Part shown: positions 53,848 through 63,685 of the stretch, piece by piece
Layout of the letters: each line of letters opens with the position of its first letter
Numbering within the stretch: the first letter of the stretch is position 1
Assembly (NCBI GenBank): GCA_021401465.1
Contig: JADDMT010000026.1
Span: 1 to 64,000 of the forward strand
Length of the DNA: 64,000 nt
DNA from: Teratosphaeria epicoccoides
Lineage: Eukaryota; Ascomycota; Dothideomycetes; Mycosphaerellales; Teratosphaeriaceae
Reading direction: 5' to 3'
Notes under the pieces: model-generated
Seen by the model: the letters and a program-made list of their open reading frames with translations, nothing else
Told to the model about the DNA's origin: nothing
Database searches by the model: none
Position numbers and translations under genes: made by a program

Positions 53848-55403
53848 TCACGAGTTCGTCAAGTCGAGAGCGCGAATCAATCCTTTTCTCTCGGTCGTGG
53901 CGGTCAAAATCTTGCGCACTGTTCTTGCCAGCATAGTGTCTGAAATTTCATCCAGACACAGCCCAATCTCTGCCAGCTCTGCCAGCACAACTCGCTCACC
54001 AGGTTCGCTCCGCCAATTGCACTTTAACATGGAGTTGTACTCTAGCTCAAACAGCTTCGTTTCCACTTCCATTAGCAAGCGCTTGAAGTAAGCAATGCCC
54101 CCAGCAGCAGGCTTAAGCTTGATGTGCAGATCGTCCCATGCCTCGAACTCACGCCAGAGAAGCTTGAACTTTTGGTACGTGTTGTACACGGGTTCGACGC
54201 TACTCATGGCTTCTGCCACGTCGGCGACGAAGATGTCATCAAAGTCGCAGCAGCCTGAAATCGAAACCGTAGGGATGTTGCGCAGTCATCGCAGAGGGAA
54301 CAGCATGTTATCGGGCATGTCCTCAATGGTTCCGCATCCGAATCGTATCTTTAGGTGCTTCAGGCGATGCTCGTCCATCAGGAAGGTTGCAAGGTTAAGA
54401 AGACATCTGGATAGCGTCTCTTCGCCAGCGTCGCCAAAGAATTCGACGGTCAACCTCTCGACCTTCCGAAGATACTGAGGGAATTTGGATGATAAGTCTA
54501 GAGACAGACGGCCGAAGCCGTCGGCGCAATCATCGCTATACTGACTCTTGCCGATGCGTACGTGGTTGACGTTGGTCTCCAGCTCGTAGGCGTCAAAGCA
54601 CAGTCCAATGCTGATCTGAATTTTACTCATGGCATATATGATGTCGGCTGCTTCCTGGTATATCTGACGGCACGCCCGCAGAATTTGGGGAAAGCAGAAG
54701 GTGTGACTTGGACATCTCTGAGCCGGGATCACGAGCAATTGTTCATAGACCTGTTCACGGTCAGTCTGTATGCAAGATTGCTTTCTCGGGGTAAAGAGCT
54801 TCCCAGGCCACGCATCTCTGGCGGCAGATCCATGAAATGGAATGTCTTGTTCTTGTCTGCATTCACAAGAGCAGGGATGTACAGCGACTTCAGCGTGACG
54901 CCCGGCGGATAAGGATCCACTAGACCGCGATCGACGACGAAGCGCTTGAGCTCCTTGGAGCTGCAAACGTCGTAATTGACTGTGACTGGTGGGCAATGCC
55001 AAACATACTTGGAAACCGGCGGTGGCTTGAGATAGGCGCTCTCAAAATTCCAGCGAGTCCGACATATGCCGTCCTTTTTCAGAGAAGACATGGTGTGCTC
55101 GCGGCCGTCGATGGTATCGCTGGCGTAGCTCTCGTCGCTGCAATGAGACATGCTATCAGCTTCACCGTAGCCTTGGTCCGGGTCTCGCGTAGCAGTTGGT
55201 CGAGCTTTGTGGTTTGGCGCGACAAAGATCGGTGCTAGCCGCATTGATGAGATACTTGAGGCGGAGGTATCGCTTGCAGGAGCTGTGCTGATGCCCGGCT
55301 CCGCGCCCGGTTCTGCGCCCGGTTCTGCGCCCGGTTCTGCCTGTAGTTGCAGGATCTCTCCTACAGGTTCGTCCATGTGTGGTGAGCGCATGATTGCTTG
55401 CAA
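53848..55403 (-). pseudogene. F-box-like/LPPEMR protein gene with frame break and premature stop
   Basis: The N-terminal frame from 55403 carries a short repeat (AEPG four times, 12-base unit at about 55297-55346), a Ser-rich part and FHFMDLPPEMR, the start of a common fungal F-box-like domain. The continuation DREQVYEQLLVIP lies in a different frame, and I found no splice pair that joins the two in frame. A GT after LPPEM exists but is in the wrong phase. Further on the frame stops at a TGA (54288-54286) within PLR-stop-LRNIPTVSI, then runs on in the same frame to 53848 (VEPVYNTYQKFKLLWREFEAWDD). The TGA is one step from TGG. Two lesions point to a recently broken gene, but an unseen intron or sequence error could account for one of them. 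Confidence 0.65.
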
Positions 55404-55818
55404 CTGACTGCAAGGGCCACACCACTGCGGTGAGGATGTTGAGTTGGTGAGAATGTAGGTGACGAAATCGTAATGAGAAAGAGACAGGAGGTTTCGGCCT
55501 CGTTCTTTCCTTCCTGCTCAAGCACTAGGCAACAAGTCGCGCTCGAAACACGCTTGCACGTGTTGGTCCCACAGCGCCTTCCGAACATTCATTCTCCGTC
55601 TACTGCCTCCGTCTTGGAGCAAAATCCCCACACTCGCTGCAGTGACCAGGAGTTTCAACGACAAGAGCTCTCGCCTTCTTGAAGCATGAGAGCCGAATAC
55701 CAAATGTTGATAGTATCAGTTCGACCCATCGTTGCGCCATCAACTACATCATGTCTTCATGCCTATCGATCTTCTTTCCATTCGATCAGGTCACGCCCAG
55801 ATGGCACCGTCCCCAACC
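55404..55818. other. Short intergenic stretch
   Basis: Upstream flank of the F-box-like pseudogene and downstream flank of sin1. No gene seen. Confidence 0.45.
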
Positions 55819-58422
55819 TCAATAATCATCCCCTCCCACCCCATACTCCGCCAATCCCACCCTAATATCCCCAACAATCGCCTCCGCCTCCTTATGACTC
55901 GCACACTCAAAATCATACCGCTTCGTCTCTTTCTCCCGATAGACCAGCACCCTCATCATCTTCGGGTGCTTGCGGCTCACCTTCACCCCGACAATCGAGC
56001 TCATCGGCACATTCGTGACTTTGCCCTGCGGTATAGCTCCATATCCACCACCTTGCTCTTCACCCGGCAAGATTTGCATGTACTCTGGCGTAATGACTAG
56101 AGTCCGTGGGTGTGAGGCGGCAAAGGAGAGAGGCTGTTTTCGTAAGACGTGGTAGCGGCGACCGAGTTGACCGGCGCCGGTAAGGTCGAGGAGGGAGGTG
56201 GCGGTGCTGCTTACTACCCCTTCACCTTTGAGACCGGCATGTAGGACGCCGAAACCTTTCTTCTTCTTGACATCTTTGGCTGTTGGTGGCGTATTCGGCA
56301 CGAGTTCCAGTGGCGCATTGGGCGAGCTTGACCCAGGTGAGCCTGAAAGCCCGAGGCCAAAATCTCCAACCGCACCGAAGCGGCGACGCACGAGATCGAG
56401 ATGGAGATTCGAGCCTAAAGCCTCGACTGTACGGTCACCAGGTGCTACGCTTTGCGTGCCGCGCACCTTAAAGACGTACAGCGCTTTGTCGAGGCGGAGA
56501 CGGGCGCATGCAACGTCAAACAGCTCAGCAATGTAGGTATCACTGGTGGTCGGGATCGTGATGCGTTGGGTCTGGAAAGATTGAGGGTCCGTGAAATTGA
56601 TCGCAACAGTCTTTGCAGCACCCATACGCGGGGTCGAAGTGCTGGTCTGCATTTGCGGCGTATCTAGAAGCTGAGTTGTGCTATCTTTGCGCATCGCTGG
56701 GTTGAGCTGCGCAAACGACGGACCGGTGATCGGATTGTGAGCCGGAACCCTGCTGGGTCCTGCAGGTGCTTGTGGGGCCTGAGGAGGCTTCTGGCTCGGC
56801 ATTGGAGGTATTTCAGCGGCCTCTTGATCTGCTGTCCTGGCCTCTTCCTTCCCATCCGCCTCATCAGTCTCTGCAGCTCTGACAAGCCCGAATTCGTCCC
56901 AAGGCTTGTCGCGCATCCGTCTCTGTGGCGGTCGATTATTGTTCGACGTGAAGTCAGTGACAGGTCTCGTGCGAGCCAGAGCTGGAAAGTCCATGTCGAC
57001 TTCCCCGTCCTCGACCATTCTCAACTCCCAATTCTCGACCTTGACATCCTTGCCTGCCAGACGAGGCTCATACCCTTCCTCATCGTACCTGAACAATGCC
57101 AGCCCAATGAGCTCGTTGACAGTAGGCACACCGCCATCACCATCTTTCTGTCTTCGCGTTGGCACTTGCAGAGGATCTTCCGATCTGTCCGAGAACGGTG
57201 CATATATCTTGATCCAGATGGGCTGCGCCTCTCCCTTGCCGAACAGCTCAGCAAATTGGCGGTAAGGTTTATCATCACCGCCACTTGCTTCGCCGCTTGA
57301 GCCTTTCAGCGCCATAGATAGCAATCCGGTTGTTGGTGGCGCAACAGACATTGGCCTTCCCACTGGTAGCCTTGGCAGCTTGACCAGGTCCTCTTTGCTG
57401 CCCTTCTTCGCGCTAGCTCTATGCGTGGGTGTGATGGCGACAGGCATACTGGGCGGCGACTTCTTGACTTCTTCCGACGCCTCCGCCTCACCAATAATCG
57501 GCAGCTCAGGCGAAGGCGGCGCGTCTCCATGCTCAAACTCGTCGCTCAGATCACTAGCCTCGGCAACTTCCACGTCCTCCTCTTCGTACTCGTCTTCCAG
57601 CTCACTATCATCCGGCTCCTCTTCCGCGATCTTCTCTGATAGAAGTGCTGATCTGTGCGGCCGTGTTGGCAAGCGCTTCTTGAACGTCTTTTCCGGTCCC
57701 AGACCTTCAGTGTCAGAACTCATTTCGCTGCTAGTGGTTGTGTCCCGGCGCGGTCTGCCAACCTTGGCCTGGGTAGCCTGCGCATTGACCTGAGCATTCG
57801 CCTGATTGATGGCTTCCGCCGCGCCCAGACTGCTCGTGCGTGGTCTATAGCTCGGTGTGATGATGTTGACCTCGGGCCCGATTGCCTCTGCCTGCAGCGT
57901 CTGCCGCACCGGACTCGTCCTGCTCCTCTCCCTTGTCGGCATCTTGGCAAAGCGCACACTCTGAGCTGGACCTTCCTCTTCATCGCTGTCATCGCTCAAG
58001 TCCGAACTGTCATCCTCCTGCTCCTTCTGCCCATGCGTCTTTCGTCTCCGCCGCTCCTTCTCTGTCAACCCACTGAGAGGAATGACATCCTCGCTGCCTG
58101 CATGACCGCTAATCAATCCACCGCGCCCCTCATCGACTCTTTCCTCCGCCGGACTTTCGACTGGTCCATGCCTGCGCCCCTCTGTGCGTGTTCTGGGTCG
58201 CGCAAAGTAATCTGCGGCGCCAGTGGTGGGAATTGGCGGGCTATAGCATCGTTTGACCGTCGCAGGGTCTGGCAGCTCCCATCCTGCTTGTCTGAATGCT
58301 GGGTCGGAAAGTATGTTTGTGTCGAGATGTATCAGTCTCTCGCCCACCCCGTCGTGGATCGAGTTGAGGTATCCCAGCCGCAGGCGGTACAGTGTAAATT
58401 CCTCATTGAGGAGGAGCGACAT
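55819..58422 (-). CDS. sin1: TORC2 subunit Sin1/Avo1
   Basis: A single exon gives 867 aa. Sin1 is an essential TORC2 scaffold that recruits AGC kinases and docks the complex at the plasma membrane. The N-terminus MSLLLNEEFTLYRLRLGYLNSIHDGVGERLI is highly typical. A long acidic, disordered region follows (EEEDVEVAEASDLSDEF). The CRIM substrate-binding domain starts near residue 384 (FGKGEAQPIWIKIYAPF ... NELIGLALFRYDEEGYEP). A Ras-binding-like ubiquitin fold lies at about 600-690 (FQTQRITIPTTSDTYIAELFDVACARLRL). A PH domain is at about 750-860 (RYHVLRKQPLSFAA ... VGVKVSRKHPKMMRVLVYR ... YDFECASHKEA). No intron was seen. All domains expected of fungal Sin1 are present. Confidence 0.95.
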   Translation of the reverse strand: MSLLLNEEFTLYRLRLGYLNSIHDGVGERLIHLDTNILSDPAFRQAGWELPDPATVKRCYSPPIPTTGAADYFARPRTRTEGRRHGPVESPAEERVDEGRGGLISGHAGSEDVIPLSGLTEKERRRRKTHGQKEQEDDSSDLSDDSDEEEGPAQSVRFAKMPTRERSRTSPVRQTLQAEAIGPEVNIITPSYRPRTSSLGAAEAINQANAQVNAQATQAKVGRPRRDTTTSSEMSSDTEGLGPEKTFKKRLPTRPHRSALLSEKIAEEEPDDSELEDEYEEEDVEVAEASDLSDEFEHGDAPPSPELPIIGEAEASEEVKKSPPSMPVAITPTHRASAKKGSKEDLVKLPRLPVGRPMSVAPPTTGLLSMALKGSSGEASGGDDKPYRQFAELFGKGEAQPIWIKIYAPFSDRSEDPLQVPTRRQKDGDGGVPTVNELIGLALFRYDEEGYEPRLAGKDVKVENWELRMVEDGEVDMDFPALARTRPVTDFTSNNNRPPQRRMRDKPWDEFGLVRAAETDEADGKEEARTADQEAAEIPPMPSQKPPQAPQAPAGPSRVPAHNPITGPSFAQLNPAMRKDSTTQLLDTPQMQTSTSTPRMGAAKTVAINFTDPQSFQTQRITIPTTSDTYIAELFDVACARLRLDKALYVFKVRGTQSVAPGDRTVEALGSNLHLDLVRRRFGAVGDFGLGLSGSPGSSSPNAPLELVPNTPPTAKDVKKKKGFGVLHAGLKGEGVVSSTATSLLDLTGAGQLGRRYHVLRKQPLSFAASHPRTLVITPEYMQILPGEEQGGGYGAIPQGKVTNVPMSSIVGVKVSRKHPKMMRVLVYREKETKRYDFECASHKEAEAIVGDIRVGLAEYGVGGDDY

Positions 58423-58874
58423 CGTTTGTGCAGATCAGCCAGACCAGCTAACTACCACCTGATGTGTCTTCTTCGAACAACAAAGCTGAGCATGGGCCCG
58501 TTGACGAAGCACAACACTGTGGTATCATGGCGGGGTATCAACATTACCTTCTGGCAACTAAGATCCCTAAGCCTTTCATGCACAAGGTACATGTATGAAT
58601 GCTCGCCTCGGCGACACTCATGCAGCCGTCGAGCCGGCATGTTATCAGCGAGTACGTCAGCCGATAATTCATTTGCGAGCATGGCCAATATTATTCTTGG
58701 TTGCTCCATCAGCGCAATATCATTGGCAGGTCAGATCAGACGTAGCGTTCGTCCTAGGTGTTTGCATCAGTATAATTACACCGGTCTTGTCACACCGGTC
58801 TTGACATTCACATTTTCTTGACTGCAGAATATCACCCATCTGATAAGAAGCAACAGAACCAAGACTGAAGGAAA
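58423..58874. other. Intergenic stretch
   Basis: Upstream flank of sin1 (minus) and of the broken dehydrogenase (plus). Contains a short tandem CACCGGTCTTGT duplicate near 58779-58803. No gene seen. Confidence 0.45.
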
Positions 58875-60068
58875 ATGGACCAAACAACAATGGAAACCAC
58901 TAAAGCAATTGTCGCATTCCCGCCAAACGAGCCCATGAAGCCCAAATGGTAACTCAAGCCGCTCCTCATTCCTGCACCGAGCCCTCCTCCGACCAGGCGA
59001 GCGAGCTTTTGGTCGAGATGGTCGCGACACAGAATGCCATACCGACATCGTCATGACTGCTCGCTCCGAGGCTTCGGGCTCCATCTACCCCATCGTCGCC
59101 GGCCACGAAGGCACAGGCCACTTCCGCAGCATCGGCCAAACAGCAAGAAGGGACTGAGAATCGGCGATCCGGACCTCCTTAGCTTCGTCTCTTGCGAGAA
59201 TACCACTGTCTTATCCCAGGCGGTCACAAACGTAATCTGTGTGAATTTCTCTTTGACGATCAACATCTTCGGCAAGAAGGGTGTCTCCACCACAGAACAT
59301 GGAGACAAATTAGCCGGGAAGTACTTTGGGCAATCCTCCTTTGCGCATCTCAGCGTCGTGAATGAATGCAGCGTCCTGCCCGTCCACGGCTTAGTCAATG
59401 ACGACGAGCTGAAGCTCTCCGCAACGCTTGGATGCGGTCTACAGACAGGTGCAGGTGCTGTGATCAATACCGCGGCCACCAAAGCCGAAGACGTCGTCAT
59501 GGTTCTTGGCCTCGGAGACGTGGGTTTGGTGGCAGTGATGGGTGCCGCAGTCGTGGGATGCAAGACCATTGCAGCCGTTGATCGCGTGCGGTCTCGATTG
59601 GCGTTGGCGAAAGAGATGGGCGCCACGCATACACTGGACACTAATGGGATAGCGCTAGAGGACCTGCGGGCGACGATCAGGAGTATGACGCCTCACAATC
59701 TTGAATCTACGGTATGTGTAGAAGCCACAGGTGCCATGGCCGTAGTGAAAGCCGCGTATAAAGCTCTCGCAAACCAAGCGAGTCTGGTATTCGTTGGTGG
59801 ACCGGCGGATCTGGCGACGAAGTTTATTTCAATGTTGTTGATTTTTCTTGGGCGGTCGATAAAACTTTTGGGTTGCACGGAGGGTGATAGCCACCCAGTG
59901 GAGTTTACTGCAGAACTAATCCAGTGGTATCGAGAGGGCAGATTTCCGTTGGAGAAGATGCTGAAGTACTATAAGATCAGTAGCAATGGTGTGCTTAATA
60001 GTGGCGGGTTGTCGATGTCGATGCTGATGGTAATTGCAGGTAGAGGACTTCCAGCAAGCAGTGCATGA
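58875..60068 (+). pseudogene. Zinc-dependent alcohol dehydrogenase (MDR family), frameshifted
   Basis: The gene starts MDQTTMETTKAIVAFPPNEP and hits TAA after PKW (58951-58953). The catalytic-zinc part can still be read in other frames: ECHTDIVMTARSEASGSIYP then IVAGHEGTGHF. After a further shift, KKGLRIGD opens the long frame ending at 60068. The structural-zinc loop is eroded (SCENTTVLSQAVTNVICVNF keeps two of the expected four cysteines). The NAD-binding domain is well preserved (VVMVLGLGDVGLVAVMGA, CVEATGAMAVVKAAYKAL). The C-terminal FPLEKMLKYY is as in aryl-alcohol/benzyl-alcohol dehydrogenases. With at least three frame lesions upstream, it cannot make a working enzyme. Confidence 0.82.
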
Positions 60069-60582
60069 TATGCATACGGGCGAGACCGTCAAGCTAGTGC
60101 TGCTGTGGCCACGAGAGCCCGAGAGATAGGCGTGTGTATCTGCGTGAGGTATGTGATGACGAGTATTCACAGAGTACCGAGACAGTTGAAGTGCCCCGGA
60201 CGTGAATGCCCTTCATATATACTGCCTAGACGAAAATCCCAATAAGCACAACGAGAACGCTGTCAGCGCACCTTGATCTCCAGACATCGCCCAAACGATG
60301 AAACAAAAGTATTTCAATCCTGGCCACCATACCGCCTGCAATGCCAGCCGCCTCTTAAGCTCTTCAGCTCCTACTCATATACCAACCTACACGTGATTGA
60401 CACCGATCAGCCAGTGCACCAGCCGAAGGACACGCGGTGCTTGAGCCTGTTGAGCTCATTTCTCGCGACGCCTGAAGGCGAGAAAGCCACGAAACAGGCT
60501 CGCTGGCCTTGTTCTGTTGATTTCTGTACGTCTGTGCGGGTCTGCTTTACCCTCTTTGTACGCTCAGAGGAAGAAGCGTGAC
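60069..60582. other. Intergenic stretch between convergent units
   Basis: Shared 3' flank of the dehydrogenase relic and SNX3. No gene seen. Confidence 0.45.
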
Positions 60583-61183
60583 CTACCAAGCATTCCTGTC
60601 CCACCCCGGATCCTGCACAAAAGCGCCCAAGACCCGACTCCCCGTCTGCAACAATGGATGCCCCACCACGATCTTCAGAAATCTCTCCAAACCCCTCCGC
60701 CTCTCCTCAATCACATTGTCGTCGAATCGATTCAGGTATACCTTGCCGGGCAGAGGTGGGATGGAGACACGAGCAGACTCGCGCTCCAGCAAATCGCGAA
60801 AGACTTCGAAGTCGGAATAGCGGCGGCGCACTTCGGATCGCCGAAGTTTGAAGGCGGGGATGTTGGTGCTGAGGCGGATGAGGTACGTGGTGTAGCGGGA
60901 GGAGGGCGAGGAGGTCGGTTGGTGAGTTTGGGGGTCTGTGACCTATAATCACCCAAGCATTAGTTTTCTGTCGTGGAGAGTTGTAGAGGATTATGCGCAC
61001 TTCGATCTCAAGGAAATTTTCAGGCACGCCGTAGATCTCTTCGAAGCTCTGAGTGTGTGGATTACTGCCTGTCGAAGCGAAGCCGGTGGGCAGATTCAGG
61101 CGTGGCGACTGTGCTGGTGCTTGTGCGCCATTCTGGTCTTGCGATTGTGCTATCGGGTCCGGTCGAGGCTCTATACGCTGCAT
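60583..61183 (-). CDS. snx3: Sorting nexin SNX3/Grd19 (PX domain)
   Basis: Exons (minus) 61183-61001 and 60942-60583 give 180 aa. The protein binds PtdIns(3)P on early endosomes and helps retromer recycle membrane proteins. It is almost only a PX domain: EEIYGVPENFLEIE, then after the 58-base intron VTDPQTHQPTSS, NIPAFKLRRSEVRRRYSDFEVFRD (phosphoinositide-binding RRYSDF), IPPLPGKVYLNRF and HPLLQTGSRVLGAFVQDPGWDRNAW at the exact C-terminus. The basic RRRYSDF and PPLPGK motifs are intact. The intron borders are GTGCGC...TATAG, in phase 0. The N-terminus has about 40 extra Pro/Gln/Ser-rich residues compared with yeast Grd19. Confidence 0.95.
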
Positions 61184-61899
61184 CTTTACGCCACCGCTCT
61201 ATCGTATTGATCCACTATGTACCTGAAGGTAAGACGTCCCTCGATAATCTTTGTATCGCGTGATGCGATCTGTTGGTGGAGTAGGCCGAACAAGGGAATG
61301 TTTGTGCGTTTCTGAAACCAGCAAAGCACGTTCGAAGCGGGGGGGGCCTTGAGTTCTTCCTATCGCTACTCGATCTCGTGCTTCGAAAAACACTGGCATC
61401 GCCTCCCGAAATCTATCGTTCAGCTGTCGCACGCATCAAATGCTTCGAAGGCTTCAAGGCTGTCGCAAGGATGAGCCAATGCGTCCCGTGCGATGCCTCC
61501 AGCACAGCTTCAGCCTGGGTCCGGAGCCAGACATCATATTCATCGCAGGAGCTCCCAACGGTGATCGGACTCAGCTGCATACTGGACAGCTCAACAGCGC
61601 CCATGGGGTTCTTGAGTATATTGATGATACCTCCGAGCAAGCGGTTTGTTGAGAAGTGACGTCGAGTAATGTGACGGTGATGATGCCTCCTTCTACGGCT
61701 ACTCCGTCGTTCGCGAGGATTGGTGGCCTCTGAACGGTGCTCGAATCGAGAATCAGGCTATTCGACTGCACACTGTCACTGTAATCGACGCGCTCACATC
61801 CTATATGCACCGACGAATGTCGAATATTTCGCGTACTTCCTGTCATCCTCATCGATCACACAATACGATGTGAGCTCATCAGACCACTCTGCACAGTCG
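61184..61899. other. Stretch upstream of the HET remnant
   Basis: Short open stretches on both strands. Part may be decayed N-terminus of the HET gene that follows, but no motif is clear. Confidence 0.35.
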
Positions 61900-63160
61900 A
61901 GACACAGACGTGCAAACACGAAGCCATGTCATACTCCTCCGGCAAGTCTACTACCAGAGAGTCGTTGACGGCATTAAACAACAGGATGACTACGAGCGTG
62001 GTCACCAAGTCTACCTGATGGGTCAGATATTGGGGCAGGCAAGTCCTGTTCTTATCTGGCTAGGAGAAGCAACAGACAATGTGGCGTGAATAGGGCTTCT
62101 GACTCTGAAGGTCTGTGGGGTATCGATCAGCCCGAACATGATCTGAGGAAGCAGGTGCTGACCTTCATAACTGAAATTCTGAAAGAAAAGGACCCATAGT
62201 ATGCCAGCTGACTGTGTTTTGCGTTCATGACAGCGCCCACCTTGGATGATCATCATGAGCAGGTGGATACGCGTTTGGGTCGTCCAAGATTGACGGACGT
62301 GTCAACAGATTAGATCCACACAAATCTGTGAGAACAAGTGGACCCCAATAAACATACCCTGCCTGACTGTTGAGAGGACTGCGAGTCACTGCTGTCTCTC
62401 TTGAGGCCCCACGCCGCACCTTCTTACCCAACCTTGCTCAAAATTGACCCGATACATACAGCGCACAATCAAGATTACGATATCACCGACCCACAGAGAA
62501 TCTTGTCTCTGTTTTCGCACACGTAGAAGCCGTTCCTCTCTTTGCAGCCGCAGGTTTTGTCCTTAGGGTCGCTCCAGCAGTCGCGGTGCGCGTGGCCGGA
62601 TTTTTGCGCGTCGCACCAGAGTTGGTATTGGCCGGATGTGCTGCAGCCCTGTGATGGGAAAGTCAGAGCGATTGCGGGTTGGAAGGGAATGGGGAGGGTG
62701 TGTGGTGGACTTGCCCAGACGTTAGAGGATCCGCATTGAGCTGAGGTTGCGGGGAGGAGGGAGGCAAGGAGGAGGAGGTGGTGGAAGATGGAGAGGATGG
62801 TGGGAGGCATTGTTGAGTGCTGAGGGAGGCGGTGGTGTGGTTGTGATGTGGGATGTCGATCGCTGAGATCTGCGTCGTACTAATCACTTTGGGAGTAACG
62901 GGAATCAGAAGGAGAACCTTGGCTTCATTTGCAATCCGACACCTGTCCTCATGCGTTTCGCACACAAAAGAGGATGTCATCCGAACCCTGTCGTCATACG
63001 TGTCGCATACCGAAGAGGCTGTTTTAGGGAAAGAGCCCTCTGTCCTCCTCTGCGAGCGAGACAGAATAGAGTGGCACCGCATGTCCCTTCATGAGATTAT
63101 GGGTCACAGCCACCGGCTCAGCGCGACAGACGCACGCGACAAAGTCTTTGGTGTGCTTGT
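61900..63160 (+). pseudogene. HET-domain (heterokaryon incompatibility) gene remnant
   Basis: At about 61945-62090 one frame reads RVVDGIKQQDDYERGHQVYLMGQILGQASPVLIWLGEATDN, matching the central HET block (usual form: W-[IV]-DA-[IL]-CINQ ... ERGHQVRLMG). At about 63096-63160 another piece reads SLHEIMGHSHRLSATDARDKVFGVL, matching the later ATDPRDKVFALLGL block. The two are separated by about 1 kb of unrelated sequence with the small secreted protein gene on the other strand, and by stops. HET proteins mediate allorecognition cell death in fungi; this copy is broken. A possible further piece is at 63383-63685. Confidence 0.72.
62475..62810 (-). CDS. Small cysteine-rich secreted protein (candidate effector)
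   Basis: An open frame of 111 aa starts at the ATG at 62810. Residues 1-24 (MPPTILSIFHHLLLLASLLPATSA) form a strong signal peptide. The mature part starts QCGSSNVW and has eight cysteines (GCSTSGQYQLWC, HRDCWS, KTCGCKERNG, YVCENRDKILCG), enough for four disulphides. No known family is recognised. The segment ASPPHTLPIPFQPAIALTFPSQ may be a 66-base GC-AG intron (GCAAGT...CTCTGAC...CACAG). Removing it keeps the frame and gives a tighter 89-aa protein with NVW joined to GCSTS. Small secreted cysteine-rich proteins often act at the host or microbe interface, but that role is inference here. It sits between two HET-gene remnants. Confidence 0.65.
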   Translation of the reverse strand: MPPTILSIFHHLLLLASLLPATSAQCGSSNVWASPPHTLPIPFQPAIALTFPSQGCSTSGQYQLWCDAQKSGHAHRDCWSDPKDKTCGCKERNGFYVCENRDKILCGSVIS

Positions 63161-63382
63161 TCTCTTCTCAGGTGAGCAGGCAAGTGTTGATACCCCGGAT
63201 GTGAGGCGGAACTGACAATCGGGAGTCTCGGAGTCAGGGGCTAGCTCATACGTGCGGCTGAGCTGCGAAGCAGCTCTGCTCTTCTTGCTTCTCATCAATT
63301 ACTATCGGTATATACGCATGGGTACCCTGTCCATTGACTACTATTCCCTCGCCACAATCCTTACTCCCGTAGATACTCACTG

Positions 63383-63685
63383 GTGTCGAACCGAGTAGCT
63401 CTCACACCGGATTGCACATTGTCTGAAGAGGAAGTGCGCATTGAGAGTCCCCGTAGAGTAAATATGGAGAGCAACTCATTGCGCACGGTGGCATGGTTGC
63501 GGACAGAAATTATGGTCAATTATACCGATTGCTTGTCAGCTTCTTTGAAGCAATGGACCGCGGATCTGGCCAAGCATGCCTTGAGGGCGTGGGATTTGAC
63601 GGGTCGGGATGCCTTCAGACCTAGTAGCGATATCAACCTACCGTGTCTGAATCGACTGTACGAGACAGACGCCCTCGAATACTGA
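63383..63685 (+). pseudogene. Possible downstream piece of the HET gene
   Basis: A 100-codon open stretch includes VNYTDCLSASLKQWTADLAKHALRAWDL, similar in style to the variable region that follows the HET domain. Evidence is weak: same strand, right distance and a helical character only. Confidence 0.3.

Noticed and set aside
57655..58821. Plus-strand 388-codon frame
   Set aside because: Antisense to the Sin1 N-terminus and its upstream region; no domain, and Sin1 is unambiguous.
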